Positions 56,787 to 64,000 of a DNA stretch of 64,000 nt are shown one piece after another. The stretch is from positions 1-64,000 of the forward strand of contig CAXTIU010000011.1 in the NCBI GenBank assembly GCA_964244495.1, read 5' to 3'. Origin of the DNA: RH-AL1 sp964244495. Lineage in GTDB: Bacteria; Pseudomonadota; Alphaproteobacteria; Rhizobiales; Beijerinckiaceae. Numbering within the stretch: position 1 is the first letter of the stretch; the number at the start of each line of letters is the position of its first letter. The notes beneath the pieces are model-generated. The model saw nothing but the letters and a program-made list of their open reading frames with translations. It was not told the DNA's origin and did not search any database. The translations under genes were made by a program, and so were the position numbers.

Positions 56787-58643
56787 GTAAATAACGCCAT
56801 TAAGTGATCCATCAAAATCGGATGAACCATTGTGACAAAAAACGCTGAGGCCGGATGGGAAAGCGCCTTTGACGTCATGAAGGAGAATTACGCGCTAACT
56901 GATGATGCTATCGGCGTTTTCGCCATTAATCTGAAATTTAATCTTGATGATATTCAGACAATCGCAAGCGAAGCAATAACCGGTGGCGGTGATGATAAAA
57001 AATGTGATGTGCTATATGTCGATAAAGAACGACAGATCGCCGTATTAGCTCAATGCTATATTTCAAAGAAGGCCCGAGAGGCTGCTCCTGCGAACAAAGC
57101 ATCAGATTTAAATACGGCTATTTCCTGGCTTCTTACTTCAAACATAGATAAACTCCCAGATGGTCTTAAAGAGCGCGCAGAGGAATTGCGAGCTGCTTTA
57201 TCGGCGGGCGAAATAAAAAGGTTTTATATATGGTATGTGCATAATTGTCCAAATTCTAAGAATGTGCAAACAGAGCTTCATTCGGTAGAAACATTATGTC
57301 GGACAGCCCTAAAGGGTTTTCCCCAAGGAAGTGATATCAATATCTTTGCAGAAGAAATTGCTAGAGAGCAGTTGTCTCGTTTGTATGTTCAGGCCGAAAG
57401 GACTGTTATAGTTACCGATGAATTTGAGACAGTGGTTCCCGGAGCGGTAGAGATCATTGAAGAGGATTGGAGTTCCATTGTTACCACAGTACGTGGATCA
57501 TGGCTGCATAAGCTATATGCTGACTATGGAACTGACCTTTTTTCTGCAAACCTGAGAAGTTATCTAGGTTCTCGCGAAAGTGACTCAAATATAAATAACG
57601 GTATAAAAACAACTGCTCAAACTGAGCCTCAAAACTTTTATGTCTATAATAATGGAATAACAGCTTTAGTTCTAGATTATAAATTACTAAAGAAGACGAA
57701 GAAGGGTCAAAGTCTCAAAATAAAAGGTATTTCTATTGTTAATGGGGCGCAAACTACAGGGTCTATTTCCTCATCAGGTGAGCCTTCCGAAAAACTACAA
57801 GTAGCTATACGGTTTGTAAAGGCTGCGAAAGAAGCCATCGTTGCTGATGTTGTTAGATTTAACAACTCGCAAAATAAGCTGCAAGCGGCTGACTTTAGAA
57901 GCACGGATCAGATCCAAGATCGCTTACGAACCGAGTTTGATGCGATCCCGGATGCAGAATACGAAGGAGGGCGTCGCGGCGGCGCAAGTGACGCTATCAA
58001 GCGAAGCAAATACTCTTTACCGTCGTATACGGTGGGGCAGTCCCTTGCTGCTTTCCATGGTGATCCTGTTACAGCTTACGATAAAAAGTCTGAGCTTTGG
58101 ACAAACGAGAAGAACTATCGACAGATATTTACCGATAGAATCACAGCGCGCCATGTAGTTCTGTGTTACTCTCTTCTGACATCTATTAATGAAAGAAAGT
58201 TACTTTTATCTAGAAAGGCAAGTGAGAACTCTGGGTCGTTGACGGCTGTAGAAAGCTCTAGCTTGACGTTTCTGACGAAAAAAGGTGCTACTTTTCTTTT
58301 AGTTCATGTAATATCACAATGTATGGAGACTATGCTAGGTAGGCCTGTTCCGAATAAGTTTGATCTCCATTTCAAGAAGAACATAAGTCCGGGTCAGGCT
58401 GCAAAAATTTGGGAGCCTATAACTAGCATGATGCTTTCACTTTCTGCGCAATTAGAAAATGCCTTTTCAAGGAATAGAATATCTAATGAAAGTATATCTA
58501 AAGCGGTTCCAAATTTTGTTGGTTTTGTTGACGCAATCAAAACCCATCAAAAAGCTACATTTGACGAGTTATCGTCGCATCTAAGAATTGGAACCGACTA
58601 GTATTCTATTTCTAATCATGCCTGCATCAATTAGGAAGAACCA
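56770..58643. mobile_element. AT-rich inserted segment carrying the AIPR gene
   Basis: From the last codons of ureC to the end of gshA the base composition switches abruptly from very GC-rich to AT-rich, with codons ending in A or T throughout, then back. The segment holds only the AIPR-family gene and short flanks. No integrase, transposase, inverted terminal repeat or clear target duplication can be seen, so the mechanism of entry is unknown; limits are approximate. Confidence 0.6.
56832..58601 (+). CDS. AIPR-family abortive phage infection protein
   Basis: 589 residues from a GTG start (TAT/ATT-rich surroundings). The AIPR core is clear: QNFYVYNNGITALV near residue 268, GISIVNGAQTTGSI near 301, VVRFNNSQNKLQAADF near 340. 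The N-terminal region (CDVLYVDKERQIAVLAQCYI, about 57-76) has the strand arrangement of a restriction-endonuclease-like fold, but the usual Lys of the Q-x-K end is replaced (QCYISKK). AIPR proteins were named from abortive-infection phage resistance and are often found with restriction-modification genes; here it is alone. Codon and base use differ sharply from all neighbours, so recent horizontal acquisition is likely. Confidence 0.88.
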   Translation: MTKNAEAGWESAFDVMKENYALTDDAIGVFAINLKFNLDDIQTIASEAITGGGDDKKCDVLYVDKERQIAVLAQCYISKKAREAAPANKASDLNTAISWLLTSNIDKLPDGLKERAEELRAALSAGEIKRFYIWYVHNCPNSKNVQTELHSVETLCRTALKGFPQGSDINIFAEEIAREQLSRLYVQAERTVIVTDEFETVVPGAVEIIEEDWSSIVTTVRGSWLHKLYADYGTDLFSANLRSYLGSRESDSNINNGIKTTAQTEPQNFYVYNNGITALVLDYKLLKKTKKGQSLKIKGISIVNGAQTTGSISSSGEPSEKLQVAIRFVKAAKEAIVADVVRFNNSQNKLQAADFRSTDQIQDRLRTEFDAIPDAEYEGGRRGGASDAIKRSKYSLPSYTVGQSLAAFHGDPVTAYDKKSELWTNEKNYRQIFTDRITARHVVLCYSLLTSINERKLLLSRKASENSGSLTAVESSSLTFLTKKGATFLLVHVISQCMETMLGRPVPNKFDLHFKKNISPGQAAKIWEPITSMMLSLSAQLENAFSRNRISNESISKAVPNFVGFVDAIKTHQKATFDELSSHLRIGTD

Positions 58644-60023
58644 TCACGTTGGATTGCAATACACGCATTCGCGGAACGCCGGATCTACGCTGCGACCCCA
58701 CGGCCCCTCGTAGAGCGCGAGGAGACGCTCCGCCTCGCTGCCGCCGGCGAGCACCGCGTCGAGGCAGTCGAGGTACATCGTCTCGTCCGCGCCGGCCGCG
58801 TCGCGACGCGCCCGCGCGGCCAGCCCGGAGCGGGCGATCGCCAGCGTCTCGCGCGCCACCTCCCGCAACGGCCGGCCGGCGACGGTCGCGGCGAGCCCGA
58901 GCCGGGGCACCTCCGCCCGCAGCGTCTCGCGATCGGCGTCGCCCCAGCCGCGCACCAGATCCCAGGCCGCGTCGAGCGCGGTCCCGTCGTACAGCAGGCC
59001 GGCGAACAGGGCCGGCAGCGCCAGGAGGAACGGCGTCGGCCCGGCGTCGGCGCCGCGCATCTCCAAAAACGTCTTCAGCCGCACCTCGGGGAAGATCGTC
59101 GACAGGTGGTTGGCCCAGTCCGACAGCGTCGCCCGCTCGCCGGGCAGGGCGGGGTGGCGGCCGGCGAGCAGGTCACGGAAGTCGGAGCCGGCCACGTCGA
59201 TGTAGCGGTCGCCGCGCTTGACGAAGTACATCGGCACTCCGAGCGCGTAATCGACGTAGCGCTCGTATCCCATGCCGTCGGCGAAGGCGAAGGGCAGCAT
59301 GCCGGCGCGCCGGTTGTCGGTGTCGCGCCAGATCTCGGAGCGCTCCGACAGGCGCCCGTTGCGGCGCCCTTCCGTGAACGGCGAGTTGGCGAAGAGCGCG
59401 GTCGCGACCGGCTGCAGGGCGAGCGACACCCGAAGCTTCCTCACCATGTCGGCCTCGTCGGCGAAGTCGTAGTTCGCCTGCACGGTGGTGGTGCGGAACA
59501 TCATGTCGAGCCCGCGCGTGCCCACCTTGGGCATGTAGCGCCCCATGATCGCGTAGCGGCTCTTCGGCATCACCGGCGTCTCGGCGAGGCTCCACCTCGG
59601 GCTCATGCCAAGCGACAGGAAGCCGACGCCGAAGCGCTCGGCGATCGGCGCGAGGGCGGCGAAATGGGCGTCCAGCTCGGCGCGGGTCTCGTGGACGTTG
59701 TCGAGCGGCGCGCCCGACAGCTCGAACTGGCCGCCCGGCTCGATCGAGATCGCCCCGCCGCCGTCCTCGCCGGCCAGGCCGATGATCCGGCCGCCGTCGA
59801 GGATCGGGGTCCAGCCGAGCGCCGCGCCCATCTCCTCCAGCAGCCGGCCGATGCCGTGCTCGCCCTCGTAGGGGACAGGGGTCAGGTCGGCACGACGGAA
59901 GCCGATCTTCTCGTGCTCCGTGCCGATCCTGTGGCGCGCGGCCGGCTTGCCGCCCCCCGCCAGCCAGCCGACGAGGTCGTCGCGTCCGGAAACCGGCATC
60001 GTGTCCGAAACGTCGCGAGCCAT
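58644..60023 (-). CDS. gshA: Glutamate-cysteine ligase, plant/proteobacterial type
   Basis: 459 residues. RIGTEHEKIGFRRADLTPVPYEG near the N-terminus, EPGGQFELSGAPLDNVHETRAE near 95 and MPKSRYAIMGRYMPKVGTRGL near 152 are diagnostic for the GCS2-like plant/alphaproteobacterial class, distinct from the E. coli GshA. It makes gamma-glutamylcysteine, first step of glutathione synthesis. It converges on the AIPR gene; its last codons are slightly less GC-rich than the rest, near the island edge. Confidence 0.96.
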   Translation of the reverse strand: MARDVSDTMPVSGRDDLVGWLAGGGKPAARHRIGTEHEKIGFRRADLTPVPYEGEHGIGRLLEEMGAALGWTPILDGGRIIGLAGEDGGGAISIEPGGQFELSGAPLDNVHETRAELDAHFAALAPIAERFGVGFLSLGMSPRWSLAETPVMPKSRYAIMGRYMPKVGTRGLDMMFRTTTVQANYDFADEADMVRKLRVSLALQPVATALFANSPFTEGRRNGRLSERSEIWRDTDNRRAGMLPFAFADGMGYERYVDYALGVPMYFVKRGDRYIDVAGSDFRDLLAGRHPALPGERATLSDWANHLSTIFPEVRLKTFLEMRGADAGPTPFLLALPALFAGLLYDGTALDAAWDLVRGWGDADRETLRAEVPRLGLAATVAGRPLREVARETLAIARSGLAARARRDAAGADETMYLDCLDAVLAGGSEAERLLALYEGPWGRSVDPAFRECVYCNPT

Positions 60024-60250
60024 CGTCGAGCCTTGAGCCTGTCATCAAACCGTCGCGGGACGCCGGCCCGCGCGCACCGGGAAGGCCAAGCCCGGCGGCA
60101 CGCGGCTACATAGTCGTCCCGCCGGCGCGGTGCAACGTCGCCGCCCGAGCGGCGCGAGCCGAGGGACCGGTGCCGCCGCGCGTTCACGACCCCGTTTCCC
60201 GTTAACGGATTCCTAATGCTCCGCGCGCAAACAAAAGGCGGAGACGGACG

Positions 60251-60412
60251 ATGACAATGATCAGGCGATTCGTCAGGGATGCGCGCGGGGCGAGCTCGAT
60301 CGAGTACGCCCTGATAGCGGTCTTCGTGTCGGTCCTGGTCGTCGGCGGCGCGACGGCGATCGGCACCAAGCTGTCGGCGAGGTTCGCCGCGGTGTCCGGC
60401 AATCTCCACTGA
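60251..60412 (+). CDS. flp: Flp/Fap-type major pilin
   Basis: 53 residues, below the length limit of many gene callers. A short basic leader MTMIRRFVRDARG is followed by ASSIEYALIAVFVSVLVVGG, the Flp prepilin pattern: prepilin peptidase (TadV) cuts after Gly, leaving Glu at +5 and Tyr at +6 of a hydrophobic mature pilin. GGCGGAGACGG precedes the ATG. The region just upstream carries the palindrome CCGTTAACGG at 60199-60208, a possible regulator site. The pilin gene is about 56 kb from the tadE/tadG genes of this window. Confidence 0.88.
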   Translation: MTMIRRFVRDARGASSIEYALIAVFVSVLVVGGATAIGTKLSARFAAVSGNLH

Positions 60413-60420
60413 GGCGAGCG

Positions 60421-61236
60421 TCAGCTCCGCTTGCCACCGAGGATCGAGCCGATCGCGTCGCCGAGCCCCTGGCCGGACTGTGGCTGGACGCCGGACTGGA
60501 ACATCTTGCCCAGCGCTTCCATGCCGGCCTGCATCATCGGGGGCATGCCGGCGCCGCCGGGCGCCGCGCCGCTGGCGGCCGCCCCGCCTGCCGTGCTCCC
60601 CGCCGCCGTGCTCCCCGCCGTGCTCCCCGCCGCGCCCCCGTGCGCCGCGCCGCCCGCCGCCGCCGCCTGCCCACCGCCGAACAGGCTGCCGAAGATCTCG
60701 CCGACCATGCCGCCGAGGCTGTTGCCGGGCACGGTGCCGGCCTGTCCCGCGCCGCCGCCGAATGGCCCGAACAACCCGCCGCCGGCGAGGTGGCCGAGGA
60801 TGCCGCCGAGACCCTGGCCGTGCATGGCGGCGGCGACGCCGCCCAGCACCGTGGAGGTGATCACCGGCAGCATTCGCTCCAGCGTCGCGGCGGGGATGCC
60901 ACTGTGGCGCGACGCCTGATCGATGACCTGGCCCATCATCCCGCTGGTGCCGAACAGGCTGCCGGCGACGGCGCCACCTTTGCGCGCGACGCTCGGGTCC
61001 TGCGCGGCGGCGGGGTCGGCGTAGGCCTGCCGGTGCCCCTCGTCGGTCATGGCGCCGGCGATCTCGCTCAAGCCCCCCGGCTGGGCCGACTTCGCCATGA
61101 AGGCGGCCGACAGCGCCGGAAGGAGCGCGCGCACGGCGCCGTCGGCCTGATCGCGGCTGAGGCCGAAGCGCCGGGCGAGGACGTCGAGTCCCTGCCCGCC
61201 CTGCGCCCCGGTGACCGTCTGGTAAAGGTTGAACAC
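60421..61236 (-). CDS. DUF937 domain protein with low-complexity tail
   Basis: 271 residues. The N-terminal 170 residues match DUF937 (LDVLARRFGLSRDQADGAVR, LPALSAAFMAK, ERMLPVITSTVLGGVAAAM). A Gly/Ala-rich region follows with a short degenerate repeat (GSTAGSTAAGSTAGGAA) and Gly-Phe-rich segments (GGGLFGPFGGGAGQ). No signal peptide or membrane helix. Function unknown; the family is common in soil bacteria. Confidence 0.85.
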   Translation of the reverse strand: MFNLYQTVTGAQGGQGLDVLARRFGLSRDQADGAVRALLPALSAAFMAKSAQPGGLSEIAGAMTDEGHRQAYADPAAAQDPSVARKGGAVAGSLFGTSGMMGQVIDQASRHSGIPAATLERMLPVITSTVLGGVAAAMHGQGLGGILGHLAGGGLFGPFGGGAGQAGTVPGNSLGGMVGEIFGSLFGGGQAAAAGGAAHGGAAGSTAGSTAAGSTAGGAAASGAAPGGAGMPPMMQAGMEALGKMFQSGVQPQSGQGLGDAIGSILGGKRS

Positions 61237-61283
61237 GCGGTGCTCCGACTCTTAATGATGGTCCTGTTCGCCGCCGGCCGCCG

Positions 61284-62723
61284 TCAACGCTTGGAAGGGA
61301 ACGGTTGCGCGGCGAGGCGCCCGACCACCAGATAGGACACGGCGACCGCGAGGCAACCGAACACCGCCGCGCCGCCGATCAGGCCGATGAAGCCGCCGCG
61401 CGGTCCGCCGAGGGTGGCGCCGATGGTCACGAAGGGGATCGTGCCGAGCGTGGCGCGGCCCCAGTTGAACACGGCCGAGAGGATCGGACGGTTCAGGTTG
61501 TTGTAGGCGGCGTTCGCGACGAAGACGCCGCCGAGGAACAGCCACAGGATGCCGCTGGCGTGGCAGAAGAAGCGGAGGAGGTCGGCGGTCGCGCCGTGGG
61601 CGTCGAAGAGGAGGATGACGAGCGGCGCCGCGAACCACAGCACCAGGGAGAAGGCCACCACGTAGCCGGCCGCCAGCATGTAGCAGTCGGTGAGCACCGT
61701 CCGCACCCGGCCGAAGGCGCCGGCGCCGAAGTTCTGGCCCATGATCGGCCCGACCGATCCCGACAGCGCGAACAGCACGCCGAAGCCGACCGGCGTCACG
61801 CGGTCCATGATCGCGAAGGCGGCGATGACGGGTTCGCCGAAGCGTGAGAACACGTGCATCGCGTAGATGTTGGCGACCGGCGTCGCGAGGTTGGTGAGGA
61901 TGGCCGGGGTGGCGATGGCGGCCATCGGTGCCACGTCCGCCCAGATGGCGGATAGCCTCGGCCGCTCGACGAGGTCGTGGACCTTCACCGCGCCGTACCA
62001 GCCGACCAGGAGCAGGCTGAAGCGTGAGATCACCAGCACGATCGCCGCGCCGTAGATGCCGAGGTGCAATCCGAAGATCAGCACGGGGTCGAGGCAGGCG
62101 GTGACGACCGCGCCGCCGAGCGTCGTGTACATGGCGCGCTTGGCATCGCCGATGCCGCGCAGCACGGCGGAGAACGCCATGCCGACGCCGAGGAAGACGG
62201 TCGCCGGCAGCGTCATCCGCAGGTAGAGCGAGCCGACCGACAGGGCCTCGCCCCGCGCGCCGAACAGGGCGAGGATCTCGTGCGCGAAGGGCAGCGCCAG
62301 CAGGCTGAGGCCGCCCGACACCACCGCCATGTGGACGGTGCCGGAGGCGGCGAGGCGCCGGGCGAGGGGCCGGTCGCCGGCGCCGAGCGCCCGCGAGACC
62401 AGGGCGCCGATCGCGATCGAGAGGCCGATGTTGACCGACACCAGCAGGAAACTCACCTGCGAGGCGTAGCCGACCGCCGCCGTCAGGTTGATGTCGCCGA
62501 GCCGCGAGATGTAGAGGAGTGACAGGAAGTCGACGAAGAAGACGGCGATGAGCCCGACCGAGCCGGCGGCGGTCATGACGAGCACGTGGCGCATCGTCGA
62601 CCCGGTCGTGAACAGGCCGGCCTGCCCGGGGCTCGACCGTCCCGCGGCCGGCGCCGTGGTGGCGGGGATCGGGCCTCCCGCGACCTGATCCTTATCGACC
62701 AGGCCTTTGGCGATCATGTTCAT
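61284..62723 (-). CDS. MATE-family efflux transporter
   Basis: 479 residues, twelve transmembrane helices in two halves. GYASQVSFLLVSVNIGLSIAIGALVSRALG in the first half and MGQNFGAGAFGRVR in the second match the NorM/DinF-type MATE signature (MatE domains). These export cationic drugs or metabolites using Na+ or H+. Divergent from the CDF exporter gene. Confidence 0.94.
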   Translation of the reverse strand: MNMIAKGLVDKDQVAGGPIPATTAPAAGRSSPGQAGLFTTGSTMRHVLVMTAAGSVGLIAVFFVDFLSLLYISRLGDINLTAAVGYASQVSFLLVSVNIGLSIAIGALVSRALGAGDRPLARRLAASGTVHMAVVSGGLSLLALPFAHEILALFGARGEALSVGSLYLRMTLPATVFLGVGMAFSAVLRGIGDAKRAMYTTLGGAVVTACLDPVLIFGLHLGIYGAAIVLVISRFSLLLVGWYGAVKVHDLVERPRLSAIWADVAPMAAIATPAILTNLATPVANIYAMHVFSRFGEPVIAAFAIMDRVTPVGFGVLFALSGSVGPIMGQNFGAGAFGRVRTVLTDCYMLAAGYVVAFSLVLWFAAPLVILLFDAHGATADLLRFFCHASGILWLFLGGVFVANAAYNNLNRPILSAVFNWGRATLGTIPFVTIGATLGGPRGGFIGLIGGAAVFGCLAVAVSYLVVGRLAAQPFPSKR

Positions 62724-62845
62724 CGAGCACTCTTTTTCACCACGCGGCGCTCCCGTCGCGGGCTTCGGCCCTTGCCGGGGGGATCGGGCGCGTTCTAGCC
62801 TAGATCGCGTCCGTCGAACACCGACGCGAGGGAAGGGACGGCCGC

Positions 62846-63883
62846 TTGGGGATCGAAGACCGCATCCGTGACCACCCCCCGCATGGTCACGCCCCGGGCG
62901 ACGCGGGGCACGACCACACCGGACACGCGCACACCGGACACGCGCACACCGGACACGCCCACGCCGGGCACGCGCACGGCGCGCTGGGGCACGTCCACGC
63001 GTCCTCGTTCGGGACGGCGTTCGCCGTGGCGATCGGCCTCAACGCGCTGATCGTCGTCGCGGAGGCTGTGGCCGGCCTCGCCGGCCATTCCGTCGCCCTG
63101 CTGGCGGATGCCGGGCACAACCTGTCCGACGTGCTCGCGCTCTGCGCCGCCTTCGCCGCCAGCCGGCTCGGCCGGCGCGCGCCCTCCGCCCGCTTCACCT
63201 ACGGGCTCGGCGGCACCTCCATCCTCGCCGCCCTGTTCAACGCGGTGGCGCTGCTGGTCGTGACCGGCGCGCTCGGCTTGGCGGCGATCCAGCGCCTGCT
63301 CGCGCCGCAGCCGGTCGCGGCGACCCTGGTGATGGCGGTGGCGGGTGCCGCCATCGTCGGCAACGGCGTGTCCGCCCTGCTGCTGGCGCGCGGCCAAACG
63401 GGCCACGGCGGCGACCTCAACGTGCGCGCCGCCGTGGCCCACCTCGCCGCCGACGCCGCCACGGCGCTCGGCGTGGTCATCGGCGCCCTGCTGATCGCGC
63501 TGACCGGTTGGGCGTGGATCGACCCCGTCCTCACCCTCGCCATCGCCGCGATCATCGTGCTCGGCACCTGGCGCCTCCTGCGCGAGGCCTTGGCGCTGTC
63601 GCTCGCCGGCGTGCCGGAGGCGATCGAACCCGCGGCCGTGCGCGCCACGCTGGCGGCGATGCCGGGCGTGGCGCGGCTGCACGACCTCCACATCTGGCCG
63701 GTCAGCACCAGCGAGACGGCGATGACCGCCCACCTCGTGATGCCGGGCGGCCACCCCGGCGACGCCTTCCTGATGAGCGCCTGCCGCACGCTGCGGGAGA
63801 GGCACGACATCGGCCACGCGACGCTGCAGGTGGAAACGAGCCTCGACACCGTCTGCGCCCTGGCACCCGAGACGGTGATCTAG
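62846..63883 (+). CDS. Cation diffusion facilitator (zinc/cobalt exporter, CzcD-like)
   Basis: 345 residues from a TTG start with AGGGAAGGGA upstream. A His-rich N-terminal arm (about residues 10-50) built from a 15-nt repeat is followed by six transmembrane helices with the paired metal sites LADAGHNLSD and AHLAADAATAL, then a cytoplasmic domain (LHDLHIWPVS, HLVMPGG). CDF proteins export Zn2+, Co2+ or Cd2+ by proton antiport. Its stop overlaps the last base of the neighbouring minus-strand gene. Confidence 0.94.
   Translation: MGIEDRIRDHPPHGHAPGDAGHDHTGHAHTGHAHTGHAHAGHAHGALGHVHASSFGTAFAVAIGLNALIVVAEAVAGLAGHSVALLADAGHNLSDVLALCAAFAASRLGRRAPSARFTYGLGGTSILAALFNAVALLVVTGALGLAAIQRLLAPQPVAATLVMAVAGAAIVGNGVSALLLARGQTGHGGDLNVRAAVAHLAADAATALGVVIGALLIALTGWAWIDPVLTLAIAAIIVLGTWRLLREALALSLAGVPEAIEPAAVRATLAAMPGVARLHDLHIWPVSTSETAMTAHLVMPGGHPGDAFLMSACRTLRERHDIGHATLQVETSLDTVCALAPETVI
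62906..62980 (+). repeat. Five-copy 15-bp minisatellite encoding a histidine-rich arm
   Basis: Units such as GGACACGCGCACACC repeat at 62906, 62921, 62936, 62951 and 62966, two of them identical and the rest with 2-4 changes. They encode GHDHT-GHAHT-GHAHT-GHAHA-GHAHG. Tandem copy number could vary and change the number of His available for metal binding. Confidence 0.85.
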
Positions 63884-63999
63884 AATCCGGCCGTCGGCGG
63901 CAGCATGAACGGGCGCCGCATCGCCGGTGGCAGCGGGCCGCGCCGCATCAGCCCGGTGTCGTCCGGCACCGGCGCGCCGTCCCAGCCGAGCCGATCGGG
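63880..63999 (-). CDS. C-terminal end of a partial gene, unknown product
   Basis: 39 residues are visible (GWDGAPVPDDTG...RRPFMLPPTAGF), ending with a TAG that overlaps the CDF stop by 4 bp. The rest lies to the right of the window. The Pro-rich tail gives no family clue, but the frame is open to the window edge and is in the expected strand for a convergent gene. Confidence 0.55.
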   Translation of the reverse strand, partial: PDRLGWDGAPVPDDTGLMRRGPLPPAMRRPFMLPPTAGF

Positions 64000-64000
64000 C

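Overview
The window is a very GC-rich chromosomal segment of an alphaproteobacterium, most likely order Hyphomicrobiales (Rhizobiales; the Methylobacterium/Beijerinckiaceae neighbourhood is my best guess). The reasons are the proA-nadD pair, aroK/aroB followed by a CorC-type CBS protein, a fused ureA-ureB gene next to ureD, a plant/proteobacterial-type gshA, a RopB/Omp25-like porin, and Tad/Flp pilus genes. Most genes are chromosomal and many start with GTG or TTG.

Layout. 0.5-5.1 kb: tRNA-Ile2(CAU), a small membrane protein, three overlapping Tad-type pseudopilin/TadG genes, and asd on the opposite strand. 5.3-18.3 kb: two secreted proteins of unknown function, a family-4 glycosyltransferase, a CDP-alcohol phosphotransferase, a PLP alpha-oxoamine synthase and a 2,495-residue iterative-type polyketide synthase (KS-AT-DH-psiMT-psiKR-ER-KR-ACP, no thioesterase). 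Together these look like a sphingolipid-like or amino-polyketide lipid pathway. 18.3-41.8 kb: an accessory catabolic region holding amidases, acetamidase/formamidase, a DUF1445 protein, an M20 peptidase, a metallo-beta-lactamase-fold enzyme, a Nudix hydrolase, an LRR-protein kinase, a frameshifted GntR regulator, a hydroxyacid dehydrogenase, an MFS transporter, a D-threonine-aldolase-like enzyme, an Old Yellow Enzyme homologue, D-tartrate dehydratase and an orphan solute-binding protein. 41.8-51.5 kb: housekeeping genes (fabH-like, corA, nadD, proA, porin, a continuous aroK-aroB reading frame, corC-like). 51.7-58.6 kb: a urease locus (ureD, ureAB, ureC) that is interrupted by an HD-type (p)ppGpp-hydrolase-like gene, an unknown gene and about 570 bp of non-coding DNA, and is followed by an AT-rich AIPR phage-resistance gene; ureE, ureF and ureG are not in the window. 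58.6-64 kb: gshA, an isolated Flp pilin too short for most ORF callers, a DUF937 protein, a MATE exporter, a CDF zinc/cobalt exporter with a histidine-rich minisatellite, and the 3' end of one more gene.

The best candidate for an undescribed system is the PKS/oxoamine-synthase/CDP-alcohol-phosphotransferase/glycosyltransferase group at 6.7-18.3 kb. Its domain logic (a highly reducing PKS without a releasing domain, paired with an oxoamine synthase) matches fungal fumonisin/sphinganine-analogue assembly, but it sits beside a phospholipid head-group transferase. The second candidate is the AT-rich AIPR gene, whose left edge appears to lie inside the last codons of ureC. All function calls are by reading sequence motifs; no database search was run.
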